Of a DNA stretch of 64,000 bases, positions 1 to 13,655 are shown in pieces; the first letter of the stretch is position 1; each line of letters begins with the position of its first letter. Under the pieces are notes generated by a model. It had not been told where the DNA came from. It searched no databases and worked only from the letters and a program-made list of their open reading frames with translations. The translations under genes and the position numbers were made by a program. The stretch lies in contig JAUTDP010000005.1 in the NCBI GenBank assembly GCA_033439795.1, forward strand, positions 806,001-870,000. The letters are read 5' to 3'. The stretch comes from Sordaria brevicollis. Its lineage: Eukaryota > Ascomycota > Sordariomycetes > Sordariales > Sordariaceae.

Positions 1-779
1 CTAATTTAATTTTTAAGGACGCTTCTATAGCGTATAATAGTTAATATTAAGAAAATTATAATTACGTTTATATTTATCCTATATATTACTTTATTTTTAT
101 AATAAATCCCGTAATATATTTAGGATAATATATTTCTAATTCTATTTCGATATTTATTTTTTATTATTCTTTTCTTATAACCGTCGGATTATTAAAATTC
201 TTAGTTTTATCGTTTTAAAGTATTGAATCCATTTTAACTAATTTAGTTAGAAATTTAAAATTTAATTTCGTCTTTATTATTATTTAAAATAGGGAAGAAA
301 AATAACCCTAAATAATTATTATTACTATAATAATTAAAAAAGGAATTATATTAAAAACTTCTAATAAAATTAAAAGAGTAGAGAGAAGAGTAAATTTATA
401 GGGGAAAAAAGAGTAATTTAATAATAGGAATATTTTTTTCAACTTAATTATATTTTTTCTTTTACCTATTATAGAAATAGGGTTAGGAAGTTTCAAAAAT
501 TTAATTAAGGAGTTAATTTTTACTAAATTGAAGAAGATTTTTTTCTTAAAGATTTAATAAAGTCTAATTATTATTTTAGTAAAAATTGCTTAACTTTCTT
601 TTTTTTCTTTCTAATTACCCTTCTTTCCTTTTATTCCTTTAGAACTTTCTTTCTTTTTATATAAAAGTCCGAAATTCATTCTACAACTTTCTTTCTTAAT
701 TTATTTAATATATTACTATTATACTTCCTTCAAATTAATTTATTATAATGCATCCTTATCCTATACCTCTTTTTTCAAA
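1..779. other. RIP-degraded repeat relic, unclassified
   Basis: Very AT-rich sequence with the same CA/TG depletion as the rest of the block. The - strand can be read as a charged, gag-like polypeptide with scattered stops, but I see no diagnostic motif. It may be the remains of whatever element F was inserted into, or a distal part of F. No gene can be supported here. Confidence 0.4.
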
Positions 780-905
780 TCATAACTAGGGAAAATCCTT
801 AGAAGAATTCCTCCAGAATGAAAAACTACGAAAAATTTTCGAAAAAATTCGGAAAAAATCTGCTGTCTAGCCGTGTACCCTTGTACCTGTTTATCCGCCC
901 CATCT
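780..905. other. Short non-RIPed island
   Basis: About 125 bp with ordinary base composition (CA, TG and CC dinucleotides present) between two fully RIPed stretches. It contains near-palindromic AAAATTTTCG/GAAAAAATT runs. It could be a remnant of a small later insertion or a unique-sequence spacer. No ends or target duplication were identified. Confidence 0.35.
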
Positions 906-969
906 CATTATATATTTATAAATATATTGTTTATTAATAAATTAAAATAGCGTTTTAAATTTAAAAGAT

Positions 970-3900
970 ATATTAATTTCAAACCCGGGTTGGTAACCCC
1001 TTATAAAAAAATTAAACCGGACGAAATAAGAGAAATAATATTAAGAAATTTATATATCGATAATATCGTTTTTAAAAGGTAATAATTATTAATTTTGTTT
1101 AATTTAAATAAGGATATAATTTTGGGAAAAATATAGTTAGTACGAAATAATATATTCTTAAATTATAGAAGGAGTATCCTATTTTTCCCCTCCGAATTAT
1201 TAATACGATTGGTAATAAATATAAAAGTTAAAATAAACGTAAAATTAATAAAGGATACGAATTTTAATAAAGATATAAAACGTAGGGAAGAATTAATAGC
1301 CTAAGAAAATTTAAGGAAGGAAGTAAGGAAGAGAATAGAAATTAGAAAAAAGTTATAGAAAATACTAATAAAAGTTTAAGAGTTGGAGTTATTTGAAGAA
1401 GAAAAAAAAATAATTATAAAAATTACCCCTACGTAGAAGTTAAAGGAAATTTCGGACTATTCGGACGAAGAATTAAATATTATAAATATCGTTAAAATAT
1501 AAAAGGAAGTAAAGGAAGAAATTAAAATATATTATATATAATAGCGCTTAATCCGCTAACCCCTCCTTATTATAATTATTAAATTATATCTATTATATAA
1601 TAAATAGGGCTTTTACCGATTACGGAAGGAATAGGGTTAGGTTAAATAACGGTTAATAAATTTAATAATTATTAATAGAGAGGTTTTTATTAATTATTAT
1701 ATTAAAAAAAAGGGAGTTACGTTAAAAGTAATTAATTTATACGAAATTGAAGGGATAATAGAAGTATTACGAATAGGGTTTTTAAATAAAAACGACGAAG
1801 AATTATAAAGAGAAGTATTAGAGAAGGTACTATGGATTTATCAAGAATATTTATAAATATTTAGTAAAGTAGATTCCGATATAATATTAGAATATTAATT
1901 AGGAATTAATTATAAAATCGTTTTATAAAAAGTGTACCGATTAGAAGAATTAGGAATTAACTCTCTATACCGGATAATTTTAAAGGAATTAGAAGAGTAT
2001 TAAAAATATATTATAAAAATTTTTTAAAAGGGTTTTATCGAATTAAATATAACGTTATAGGTAGTGCCCGTATTTTTTATATTTAAAATTAACGGTAGCG
2101 GTTTAAAATTCTATATTAATTATAAGAAATTGAATACGATTTTTTAAAAGGATTGATATTTATTACCGCTAATTGATAAAACGTTAATTCGGATTTCCTA
2201 AGCGAAAATCTTTATAAAAATCGATATCCGTTAAACCTTTTACTATATTCGTATAAAAATTAAATAAGAAAATTTAACTACTTTTAAGATAGGATTTAAC
2301 GCTTACCGCTATAGAGTTTTACTATTTAAACTTTACGGAGGACCTTTATCCTTTTAACGGTTTATAAATAATTAATTAATAAAATATTAAAACTTTTATA
2401 ACGCTTATATTAATAATCTTCTTATTTTTTCGAATACCCGGGAAGAGTATAAAATTTACGTTAAAAAAATATTGAAAAAATCATAAGCTATAGGCCTATA
2501 AGCGGATATCCGGAAATACGAATTTTATATAACGAAAACTAAATTCTCAAGGTTTATTATTAATAGAGAAAGTATTAAAATAAATCCCGTTAAATTAACC
2601 GCTATAGAGGAATAATTACGTTTAAAGAATTTAAAAGGGGTATAAACCTTTTTGAAGTTTTATAATTTTTACTAGAAGTTCGTCCGAGAATTCAAAAGAA
2701 TAATAAAACCGTTAAATACTTTGATACGTAAAAATAAAGCCTTTAAATAATCCCTAAAATATAAAAAGGCTTTTTAAATATTAAAGAAAATATTATTAAA
2801 AGTACCGGTATTTTCGTATTATTAATTCGGGTAAGAAATATAAGTAGAAACCGATTTATTGGACGGAATATACGTAGGCGTCTTTTTATAAAAATATAAA
2901 AATAAATAATATTTAATAGCCTTCTATTTAAAGAGTATAAGACTGGCTAAATTTAATTACCCAATATACAATAAAGAATTATTAATAATAATAAAAGTAA
3001 TTAAAATTTAGAAATTAGAATTAAAAAGTATAATAAATACTTTCGAAATAATTATAGATTATTAAATATTAGAAATTTTTCGATAAAACAATTTTTTAAT
3101 TTATAATAAGCGGGATAAATGGAGCTATTATCCGAATATAATTTTAAAATAATTTATAAACCGGGGAAAGATAACGTTATAACCGACGTTTTATCGAAGA
3201 AATTAAAAATTTTAAAAATAATATTATAAAAAAGGAACGATTAAAGGACTTTAAAATTATTTAAATTAAGAAACGGAGGGTACTTTATATATATTAGAAA
3301 TAAGGAAAATATATTAGCGGCCGAATTCTACGCGATATAGTAGTAGGAAATGGAAATCTACGGCGTAGAACGAAAGGAAGTTATAAAAATTCCCGAAAAT
3401 ATAATTTTATTAACGGACTATTTATTATAAATTAATGAAATCGATGAATCTATTTTAATATATAGAATTAAAGCTAATATAAAAAAGGAATTATTCGAAA
3501 TAAAGGACGGTTTTTTATTTAAGGACGGAAAGTTTATAATCCTTAAATACGAGTAGCTACGTATAGAAATAATAAGGGTAGCCTACAATTCGTTAATAAT
3601 AGTATATTTTAGAAGGAATAAGACGAAAAAATTATTAATTAGATTATATTAGTAGCCGGGTATAATAGGAAACGTAAACCGATATATAAATAATTATTAG
3701 ACGTATAGAATTTTTAAAGTCTTAAAGGATAAAATACTAGGGCTATTATACCCTTAGCCGGTAAAAATAGATTATCGTTTATAATAATTATTAATAATCG
3801 ATTTTAAATCTATATTTAAAGAGAGGATAAAGGGGTATAATAACTTTATAATTATAATCAATAAATTAATTAAAGCGTTATAATATAACCCCTATTTTAA

Positions 3901-5361
3901 TATAATTATAATTCGGAAAGCTATAATATTATATTACGAAGGCCTATATCGGGTATATAGCCTACCGATAAACGTAATTAACGACCGGGGATTATAATTT
4001 ATTTCGGAATTTATAAAAGAATTGTATAGAATCTTAGGGATAATTTAGAAATTAAATTTAATAGGATATTTCTAAACGGCAAGATAAGCGGAAATTATAA
4101 TTTAATATATTAATTAACGGTTAAAGCCCTTTATAAATTATAAATAAAATAATTAATTAGCGGTTATATTAATATTAAACGTAGTATAAATTACCTTCCT
4201 TTACGAAAGTTTCGCGGGGTTAAGTCCGTACAAAGTACTCTTTAAATTCCCGATAAATATACCCCTCGATCAAAAGGTAAAAATAACCGTTAAATTATTT
4301 CTATAATAGAAGGAAGTATAAATATTATTAAAAATATTAAAAAAATATTATTCTTAGGCTAGGGAGGAAATAATAAAAGCGTAGGAAAAATAAACGGTTT
4401 AAATAAATTATAAACGTAGGGTGCCGGACTTTAACGTCGGCGATAAAATATTTATTATAAAGAAGGGTTAGATAATAGACCGATTAGGTAATAAATTAAA
4501 TTACTTATTAACGAAAATACTTTATGAAATTATCGTTATAAAGGGGTACTTTTATAAATTAAAATTACCCGAAGGATAGAGAAGTAATAAAATATATTAT
4601 ATTCATAAATTAAAAAAGGATTTAGTAAACCCTTTACCCGGATAAACGAACGAAAACCCCATTAGAATTATAATAAGGGACGAAAACGGTAAAATAAAGG
4701 AATAAAAGGTAAAAAAAATCTTAATATATAAATTAATAACGAATAAATTAAAATATTAAATAATTTAAAGGGGATAGGACCTAAATCCGATATAGTACTT
4801 AATAAAATATTTTAAAAATACTATTATAAAATTAAACGAATTTTATAAAAATAATTTAAATAAGCCGGAATTATTAAAAAGGTTAAAGATATAAATTAAA
4901 GCTACCTAAAACGGTAAAATAATAAAGGTATATAAAGAGGATAACGAATTAGAAAATTTAATAAAGAAAAATAAAATAAAAAGGGGTCGAAAAAAATAAG
5001 GGTTTGAAATTAATAAAGAAAAAAAGAAATTAAATTATTATTAATTATAATATTAGTTACGTAATATAGTAACGTAGTATAATAATTTATAAAACTATAT
5101 AATAATATATTAAAATTCGAAAATATTTATCCTCTATTGGGGAAGCGGCCAATTCAATCCTACTAAAGGCGTACTATTTTTTTTCTTTTTTTTAAGGATT
5201 AAATACGCGCAATTTACGCGATACTTAGTATAGAATTTATTTTACTCTTTACCGCTAGAAAAGCGGTATTATATTTTTATATATATAATAATCGCTATTT
5301 AGTTATTTAATTTTATATTTTACGGTTTTGGGGCTAAACTTTTATTCTGGAGGGGGGGTAA
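970..5361 (+). pseudogene. Element F: RIPed Ty3/gypsy pol relic
   Basis: On the + strand, across frameshifts and stops, the order typical of Ty3/gypsy pol is readable. A reverse transcriptase begins near 1,850, with the strand-transfer signature around 2,311-2,370 (RVLLFKLYGGPLSFQRF). An RNase H tail lies around 2,955-3,206 (PIYNKELL, then PGKDNVITDVLSKK). Integrase follows, with a zinc-binding region near 3,600-3,700 and a catalytic-core segment at about 3,978-4,030 (NDRGLQFISEF with RIP stops). Many stops fall where Trp or Gln is expected, as RIP predicts. No convincing gag is visible upstream of about 1,000, so the 5' part is missing, deleted or beyond the window. The relic is non-functional. 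Confidence 0.8.
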
Positions 5362-5663
5362 TATTATAATATAGTCGGATAGAGCTTTTAGTAGATTGGG
5401 TTATAAGGAGGATTAGCGCTAAAAATAGGGCATTGTTGCTATAATATTTCGGATGGAATAAGGCTTATGTTCTTATCGATAAGACTTCCGGAAAGGGAAG
5501 GCGGCGACGAGTAGTAGAATTTGGTTTATATGCCAGATTCGTAATGCTTTCGTTTATTTACTTTCCCTTTCCTTCTTTACACTTAATATTATTTTAATTT
5601 TGCGGCTTCTAGCCTTATTGTCGTATCACTCGTAGGATCGCGCTCTCACACTTTCCTATAATA
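5362..5663 (+). repeat. 3' LTR of element F
   Basis: A 302-bp segment directly follows a polypurine tract (GGAGGGGGGG at about 5,349-5,358) downstream of the F pol relic. It starts TATTATA (RIPed TGTTATA) and ends TATAATA (RIPed TATAACA), the same termini as the other LTRs here. It is less mutated than its surroundings. No second copy lies in the window, so the partner LTR must be off the left edge or lost. The polypurine tract and ends support the call; there is no pair to prove it. Confidence 0.6.
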
Positions 5664-6200
5664 TTTATAACCGTTAATAAAATTAAAACGGTTATATTTA
5701 GCGTAAAAAAAGGCTTTAAAGATTTATTTAAATAAACGTTCGAAAATAATTTAACGGTATAAAATCGAAAAATAATAAAAGAAAGAATTGTTTAAAGATT
5801 GAAAATAATTAATAAAAGGTCGTTAATTTTAATAAAAATTAATTTTTCGAAATAAATATAAAGAAATTAAATTAATGATAAATTTAGGGTAAAAGGCTAC
5901 GTTATAAAAACGAAAGGTACGCGGGCTAAAGGTACTATTAACTAAAATATTAATATCGTTATATCCTTTAATAAGAATATATGAATGTCTAACCTACAAA
6001 TTATTATTATAAAAAGCGTAATATAAATTAATAAAACGAATAATTTAATTAAAAATATATAAAAAATTCCCCGAATCGAAGATTATACAATTTTTAAGAG
6101 GGTATAAGTTTACGCGCCTATTTCCTAATTAGAAAACCGCCTAATATATAACTATTATATAGTTCAGTATTATTAATAAATTTTCGCTAAAGAATTAAAT
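5664..6200. other. Host sequence of element E, left part (unclassified relic)
   Basis: RIPed sequence between F and E. It was continuous with 48,999 onward before E inserted. The - strand shows a partly open protein-like reading, without a motif I can name. The last five bases (6,196-6,200, TAAAT) are the target-site duplication of E. Confidence 0.45.
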
Positions 6201-6507
6201 TATTATAGGGACAGTTAACGCAAGGGTAGATAGTAGATGTAGATATATATAATTGTACAAAGGAAGAAAGAGGAAAAGGAAGAAAATATACGTAGGAGGC
6301 CCGCCCTTTATAGGGCGCGACGGGAACGTACTAATTACGCGCGGTTAGGTAACTTTAATTATATAAACGGTAGGTAGTAACGTAATATCCCGTACGGGTA
6401 AGACTATCCCGAATATAATAATACATTTTAAGAAGCGATTATTATACGAATATAAGTATATAATAATATAATATTAATTACGTATAATTATAATTAGGCC
6501 TATAATA
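6201..6507 (-). repeat. Element E LTR, left (3' LTR in element sense)
   Basis: 307 bp, same length as its partner at 48,687-48,993; starts TATTATAGGG (RIPed TGTTATAGGG) and ends TATAATA. It contains the shared block GGAAGAAAGAGGAAAAGG and the CCCGTACGGG palindrome. The outer (left) half keeps more G:C than the same half of the partner. Confidence 0.9.
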
Positions 6508-9500
6508 TTATTTCTTTTTAAAAAAAATTATATAGCTAATTATCATTATATAAAATAATCGAAATCCTTATTAGAAAAATCTCTATAACCGCTATTCTTA
6601 AACGCGGTAACCTCCTCCTCCTATTATACTCCTCTTATTATATTTCTATTTCCGTTTTTAGGGCCTCCTCCGACGCTGTATTTATATCTTTCTATACTCT
6701 CCTCGTTTTTTAAACTTCCTATACCTTTTATTTCTTTCGTTTCCTCTCTTCTTCGAATTATTATAGTAGTATCAAGGTATTTAGGTTTTCCTCGTAAAAT
6801 CAGCGTATATATTTTAAATATATCGAAACGCTATTCTTTAATTACTAATTAGGGGCGTAAAAGGGTACTTATATAATATAATACTTTTAAAAATGGCTTT
6901 CCTTCTTATAACCGTTAATTTTAATAAATTTTCATTTAATTTATTCTTTATTATTATTAATACGCTTTAAAGTCTAATTATAATTTATTTATATATCTTT
7001 ATTTAATTGTAATTATTTTAATAAGTTACTATTTAATTAATATTCAATTTTATTAATATAAAAGGTAGGGCTATATTTTATATTATTAAGGAATTCGAAT
7101 ATAATAATATAGGTATTAATACCGGTAATTGTAAAAAGTCTTTCGAAAAACGGTACTAATTTAATATAGGGGCGGCCGGAATCGAAGTTAATAATATTAA
7201 ATAAAATCTAATTTCTTAATTTATATATTAGGGCGTCCAATTATTAAATATTAATATTATTTTTATAACGTTATTAAGCTTTTTGAATATTCGTTATAAT
7301 ATAATTAAATATTTCTTTAAAACGATTAACGATTTTATAGGTTTTAAAATATTCTTTCTATTATATTACCGAAATTCTAGAGGGATAAAGTACCGCCGGT
7401 TTAACGTTTATACGGGAATTAAAATTATAATTAATAAAGAAGGGGGAAACGCTAATTATTTCGGAAATTTAATTATTATTAACGAATTCTACAAATAGTA
7501 ATTAATTAATTTAATTATTTTATACCTAAATAATATATATCTTTAAATACCGTTTTAGTTTTACGTTAATATATTTAATTTAATTATTTATTATTAAATA
7601 AAAAGTGGAGGATGGTTTTAATATAATTTTTAATTATAATAATAAAACGTATTAAAATATTAGAATAAATGAAATTTTATAATTGGAAATAATAAAATTA
7701 GGGAGGTTATATAAATTATATATTTATTTAATAAACCATTCGGTTAATTCTTTAGTAGTAAGCGTTTTGTAAGGGATATAATAATATATTTTAATAAAAT
7801 AATTAATTATTATAATAACGTATTTAAATTTTTGGCCGCGGCGTAAATAAGGGGTAAAAGGAGTAATATAATTCATAGAAATTTTCTTTTAAGCGGTAAA
7901 AAAGACGTTTAATAGTTTTAATAATTTATAGGGGGAGTAGCGTAATAATTTAATTTTAGCGTATCAAAAGTATATTTTATAATAAATACGAATTAATTAA
8001 TATATCCTTAATTAAAAATATAAATAAAATAATAAGTAGAAAATTTTTTCGCGATTTAGGTAATTAATAGAGGGTGCGTTATAAATATAACGGATTAATT
8101 AAAATTATAACTTTATCTCCTTTAGGTTAATAATAATAGCGCTACGGTAGTAGGCTCGTTTTTATATTATTCGGTATTTTATAAATATAGTTTTTATTAT
8201 TTATTTTTGTATTCTTTTAAATTAAGCGTAGTATTAAGGGTTTTAAAAATAAGTTAGAAAGTTTGCGAAAAAGACGGATTTTTTATAAAATTTAGTAGTA
8301 AAATTATTTATAGATTTTTCGTTTAGAATTTTTAAATTATAAAAATAGTACGTACTTATATTAATTTCGGAATCCGTTTTTATTTTTACGTTATTTAATA
8401 TTTAAGTTTTATTAATAAATATATTTTAATTAAAAAGTATTTTATTACGGGCGATTAAGCGTTTATTTCTTTCGTAGGGAATATTTTTTAATTTACGGTT
8501 AAGGGCGTTAAATCGAATTTAAAGGGAATCTAATCGATATTTAATTATAAAATTAAATTATAATAAGAATTAGAATTATTATATATATTAAAGAGAAAAT
8601 TATTTATTAACAGTAAATATTTTTTAAAATTTTATAATCCGTTAATACTTTAAAAGGTTATTAAACGCCTTCGAATTTTAATTTCTATTTTTCTAATATT
8701 TTAATAATAGCGAATAATTTTTTATTATAAATATTATAATTATTTTCGGCCGTTGTATAACGTCAATTAAAATAAATAATTGGGCGTAAAACGCTTTCGT
8801 CGTTATGTTTTTAAAAAATACTACCGTATATTTAATTAAAAACGTTTATTTTAACGATTATTTATTTAAATTAATTATAAATATATAATATTAGACCTAT
8901 TATAAATATTTTTTTAAAAGCGTTAAATAACTTTTAGTATTACTTAATCTATTATTAAATAATTTTATTAATATCCTTCTTCGTAAATTCGTATAATAGA
9001 TTTATTATAATAGAAAAATATTTAATAAATTATCGATAGAAATTTATAAAACCGAAAAATTATTAAAAGGAGCGTTTAAAATTTAGAACTTTTTAAGCGG
9101 TAATAATAATTACTTTTTTAAGATTTATTTCGAAATTACTTAATATAATAATTAAATTTAAGTATTTTATACAAGTAATATAAAATTTGTATTTATCGAT
9201 ATCGAATTAGAGGTTTATTTTAATTATGTAGTTTAAAACTTCCGTAATATAATAAACGTAATCTTTTTTATTATTAAAATATATTAGGATATTATTTAAA
9301 TAAATAACAGTATAAATATTTAAAATATTATAAAATATATTATTAATATAATTTTAGAATATTTTTAATACGTTTTATAAACCGAATAGATAAATTATTA
9401 ATTCGAAAAGGCCGAAACGAATAATAAACGCCGTAAATTATTCGTATCTTTCTTCAACCCGAATATAATTAAACGTAATAATAATATCGAATTTAATAAA

Positions 9501-10994
9501 GATTTTTACTTTATAAGTAATATCGAACGTTTTTTTAATTAATAATAATAGGTAATAGGATTTTATAATAACGTTATTAATACTATAGTAATCGATATAA
9601 ATACGGATTTTACTATTAGGTTTCTTAACGAAGAAGATAAGGGCTATAATGGCGGATTAAGAACGCTGGATAAGTTTCTTATAAAAATTAATATTTATTT
9701 TTTTTCTAATTACGGCCGCTTTGATAAGCGTAATATATTAAAGTTTTATATTAGGCGGTTATTATCTTAATAATAATTCGATTTTATAATTATAAGTATA
9801 ATATAATAGTATTTCTTTTATTAAGCGGGGAAAGAAAGTTTCGATATTTTTATAATATTTAATTAGGATTTTAGCTTTAATTTCGTTATTAAATTTAGTA
9901 AGTTTATCGTTCTTTTCTAAGAAAATTTTTACGTCCTTTTTAATAATTTTAATAATATAAATTTATTTAAAGATTTTTTTATATATAGGAATATCCCGGT
10001 TAAAATCCCCTATTAAGTTTAATATTTTTATTAAAGCGGCGGCTTTTTTATTTTTATTAGAATTAGTATTACTGTCTATTATATCGACGAATAAATAAAT
10101 AAACGGCGGTAAAAAGTATTTATATTATTCCCTTTTATTATCTATAATATTATTTATTATATGCTTTATTAATTCTTTAACGTCCATTAATTTTAAATTT
10201 ATAAATAGCTGTATTAACGTAGCGTAATTAGTAATTAAGGGTTTAAAATTTTATTTCTCGTATATATAATTAAATATAATAACGTTAAATTTTTTAATAT
10301 TAACCGCGTTAAATACGTTATTAATATATATAAAATATTATAATCGCGTTAAACGTACCGTCCTAATAGAAATACGGCGGCTATTTAAACGAATATATAA
10401 TTTGTAAATCGCGGGGCTTTTAATTTTAACGAAAAGGGCGGCCGTATTAAAAATTCTTTATATTTTAATTCCGGTTCAATTGGCGATTATAGCTTTTACG
10501 GGGTTATTAATATAATATAAAGAATTATTATATTATTTAATTTTAAAGATTAGGGAGGGAATTAAGGCAAATTTATTTTTAAAGGTTAAAGAAGAGGGTA
10601 ATAATTTAAAGATTAATATTATTCGCGGGGTTATTTAAAAAATAGGCTCCGGTCGTAAAATTATCCTAAAGGATTTAGGGAACGGAAGCGGCGGCGGGGT
10701 TAAAATTAGGGTATTTAATTATAATAGTAGGCGAATAATTATTATTATAATACAATTAGTAAAGTTTTTAAATACGGTAATTTATTTATCGGAAAGGTTT
10801 AAAGGGAAATAACGGTTACGATATTAAATAAAGCGGATAGTATAATTATTATAATTAATTTTAGGTTAATAATATTATATTTATAGGAAGCCGAAAGCAA
10901 TAAAATAATTTTGAGAAATATTAAAAATAAAAAAGGTAATAATTTCTATATAAAAATTAATACGAAATCGGGCGCGGACTCCTTTAAAAATAAT
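6508..10994 (-). pseudogene. Element E: RIPed pol relic
   Basis: A polypyrimidine stretch just inside the left LTR (6,508-6,540) is the complement of the polypurine tract, fixing - orientation. On the - strand the integrase core is readable at about 7,830-7,960 (ISMDYITPFTPYLRRGQKF, then a DYF motif). RNase H lies near 8,550-8,800, and reverse transcriptase at about 8,900-9,800, including the signature RFGLFE..YLFGLQN at about 9,340-9,410. A protease/leader-like part covers about 9,900-10,500. Stops occur throughout. The relic was cut by the hairpin element at 10,995. Confidence 0.8.
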
Positions 10995-11605
10995 TTGAAG
11001 CGGAGCTTCAACATTGAGAAGTGTTGAAAAAACACGGAGCAAAGCGTTGAGCGTAGCTTCTTCTATAATACGGTAACCCCCCTACAATAATCCCTATAAA
11101 TCTTCCCGAAGTTTACCTGCGATTTGGCGTATTAGGATTAATTGAAAAAAATTTCTGGAGTTGGAATTGGCTGGATTAAACCCCCTGTCCCTGTTCGCCA
11201 AGCTCGCTTAGCGCTTAGCGACTCGCTTAAGTCTTGGCATTTGGAAGTGGGTCCTATCATAACAAAGTGGGTACCGAAATGATGAGTAAGCCGAGACGAG
11301 TAATTTGGTACCACTCACGTGACCGTAGCTAGCCTGCCGGCCGAGAAAAATGACTTTGAAAAAAAAAACCGACGGATGGATTTTCGAGGGAAGAATTTCG
11401 AAAATTTCGCTAAGTCTTTTTACCTTCTTATTTACCCTATAGTTTCTAAAAAAGAAAAAAAAAATTTATAAAAATTATTCTTAAGAAATATATAAAAAAA
11501 TAGTAAGGTAGTAATGTTGAGCTCCGCTTCAAGTAAATTTCTGCCCACCCGTATAAAATTTGCCGAAGGCAAATTTAGCGGGGGTACGGGGGCGGCAGCC
11601 CTCGT
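10995..11605 (+). mobile_element. Hairpin-rich element, copy 1
   Basis: 611 bp starting TTGAAGCGGAGCTTCAA (a 7-bp stem with a 3-nt loop) and ending in two more hairpins: AAATTTGCC-GAA-GGCAAATTT (or a one-base variant) and GTACGGGGGC-GGCA-GCCCTCGT. The complement of the first hairpin recurs near 11,515 (GTTGAGCTCCGCTTCAA). Middle parts (11,140-11,350) keep CA/TG and ordinary GC content, while the E sequence around it is RIPed. It has no coding capacity: the open frame over 11,514-11,708 is only the hairpin end. Two more copies lie in the window. Confidence 0.75.
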
Positions 11606-12295
11606 ACCTTTAATAATTTTATTAATAAAAATTAATTTTTTTAGTCGTAAAAGTTTAAAACGCAGGAGGTTATTCTTTTATATAAATAAAAAATTTAAGA
11701 AAGCGTAAACGGAATAATTGTTATTTATTAAAGTAATATAATAATCTTTATATAATCCGGTATATATATAAAATGATAAAAGTATTAAATTTAAAAATAT
11801 AAAACTATTTAAAAATTGAATTTATATTTCGTTTAAATCCTTTGACTTATAATTTAAAATTTACTTTTTTAATAATATTAATTCGGGCCTTTATACGCAA
11901 TTATATATAAAGGCTAAATATTTCCTTAATTATTATAATATTCGCCGCTAGCGGCCTATTCGGCGGGCTAAGCGGGAGTTAAATTAGTTAATAGGAGCGG
12001 GGAGGTTAATAGCGGGGGTATTAACGCTACGAACGTTAACGGTATTATTATTATTATTATTATTATTATTTCTATTATAATTGTAATTACCGTTATAATA
12101 ATTATTTTTATTAATAGACCTTAGGGATTATAATTAATAGAACGAAAGTAGTCCTTAATTAAGTAATTAAATTAGCCGTAGCGATAATAAAAGCCGTTAT
12201 ATATACGTTAATTTAATATATTAGGGTAAATAATACCGGCGAAGTTAATAATATCGAAATTTATTTTATTATTACTTTAATTAACGGTATAATTA
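11606..12295 (-). pseudogene. Element E: gag zinc-knuckle region relic
   Basis: E coding resumes to the right of the hairpin element. On the - strand, about 12,147-12,196, the reading YYRYG-Q-FNYLIKDYF fits a CCHC knuckle (C-x2-C-x4-H-x4-C). Each Cys has become Tyr, the His Tyr and the Gly Asn, all the G:C-to-A:T changes that RIP makes. The ATT repeat at 12,044-12,070 is part of this relic. It is cut at 12,296 by element A; the upstream gag continues at 47,212. Confidence 0.6.
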
Positions 12296-12300
12296 TTGAG

Positions 12301-12621
12301 TAATACCGGACAAGTGTATTATATATATATAGATACCGCCATCTAGGTAGGGCAGTTATATATAATTGACTACCCCGTATAGCGCGGTTATCGCGCTGGC
12401 ACCTAGCGAACGCGACGTGTTCGTATTTATTTAGGTGCTAGGTCGTTAACTCTACCTATAATTACGGGTGCGGGTCTAGCGATAAGATAAGGACCGATTT
12501 ATATAAAAGTCGCGTTATACGGCGCGCTTTCGGCGTACTTTTCTTCGAATAATATTATTCTCTATAATTTATTAAATATTATATATTATATTTAAAAAGC
12601 ATCCCTAAATTACCCGTATTA
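12301..12621 (+). repeat. Element A 5' LTR
   Basis: 321 bp; shares with 46,295-47,206 the blocks GGGCAGTTATATATAATTG and GCGCGCTTTCGGCGT. It contains an uninterrupted TATTATATATATATAG at 12,317-12,332, the empty version of the site filled by the hairpin element in the other LTR. The right (inner) half is much more AT-converted than in its partner. Confidence 0.9.
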
Positions 12622-13017
12622 AATAGTAATTACAACGAACAATCTAATTCGATTAAATTAAACCCTAAATTAACCTTTCATTAGGATTTAATTAATTTTA
12701 ATCCTAAAATAGGTTTTTTAAACTTATTAATTATAAGACCCTATATCGCAAGGTACCGACCCTACGATTATAATAATAAAATTCCCTAGCTATTATATTT
12801 ATTTCCCCCCCTTCCTTCCTACTTATTAAATATTATATTAAATACTTTTAATTTATATTAATTTACTTATATCGAAAACGATAAAAATATTATAATATTA
12901 TAATACCCTAATCCGAATTCCTATAGGCCTCGACGTTAAGGGTAATTCCGCTTACCGGTTTTTTAATCCTTAAGCGAATTCTCTTCTCTTATTTATATTC
13001 GAAACCCCTTATTTAAT

Positions 13018-13620
13018 TTGAAGCGGAGCTTCAACATAAGAAGTGTTAAATAAACACGAGCGTTGAGCGTAGCTTCTTCTATAATACGGTGACCCCCCTG
13101 TCACCATCCCTGTAAATGGCTACGAAGTTTACCCGTGATTTTTCAACCTGCAATTGGCTGAAAAAAATTCTCGAATTGGAATTGGCTGAATTAAACTCCC
13201 TATCCCTGTCCGCCAAGCTCGCTTAAGGCTTGGCATTTAAAAGTGAGTCCGATTACGACAAAGTGGGTACCAAAATGATGAGTAAGCTGAGCCGGGTACA
13301 ATGGTACCACTCACGTGACCGTAGCTAGCCTGCCGGCCGAGAAAAACGGCTTTGAAAAAATCCGACAGATAGGTATATAATAAAAAAAAATAATTTTAAT
13401 TTCTAAATAAAACGTCGTAGCTAACCTAGCAAATGTACGGTTATAATATATACCCTTTAGCGGTCGGTTCGATTCCCGGCCGGAGTAAAAATAAAATCTT
13501 TTTAATAATATTTAAATAGTAAATGAAAAAATAATAAATAAAGAATAGCAAATAAATAAATAATAATGAATAAAAAAAGAATACAAAATAACTAAATAAT
13601 AATAAATAAAAAAAGACTAA

Positions 13621-13655
<35 letters not shown>

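Noticed and set aside
13412..13487. A functional tRNA-Ile (UAU) gene
   Set aside because: The B box is perfect, but the acceptor and T stems pair poorly (8-nt T loop), and a TAAA tail follows, so a SINE-type derivative fits better.
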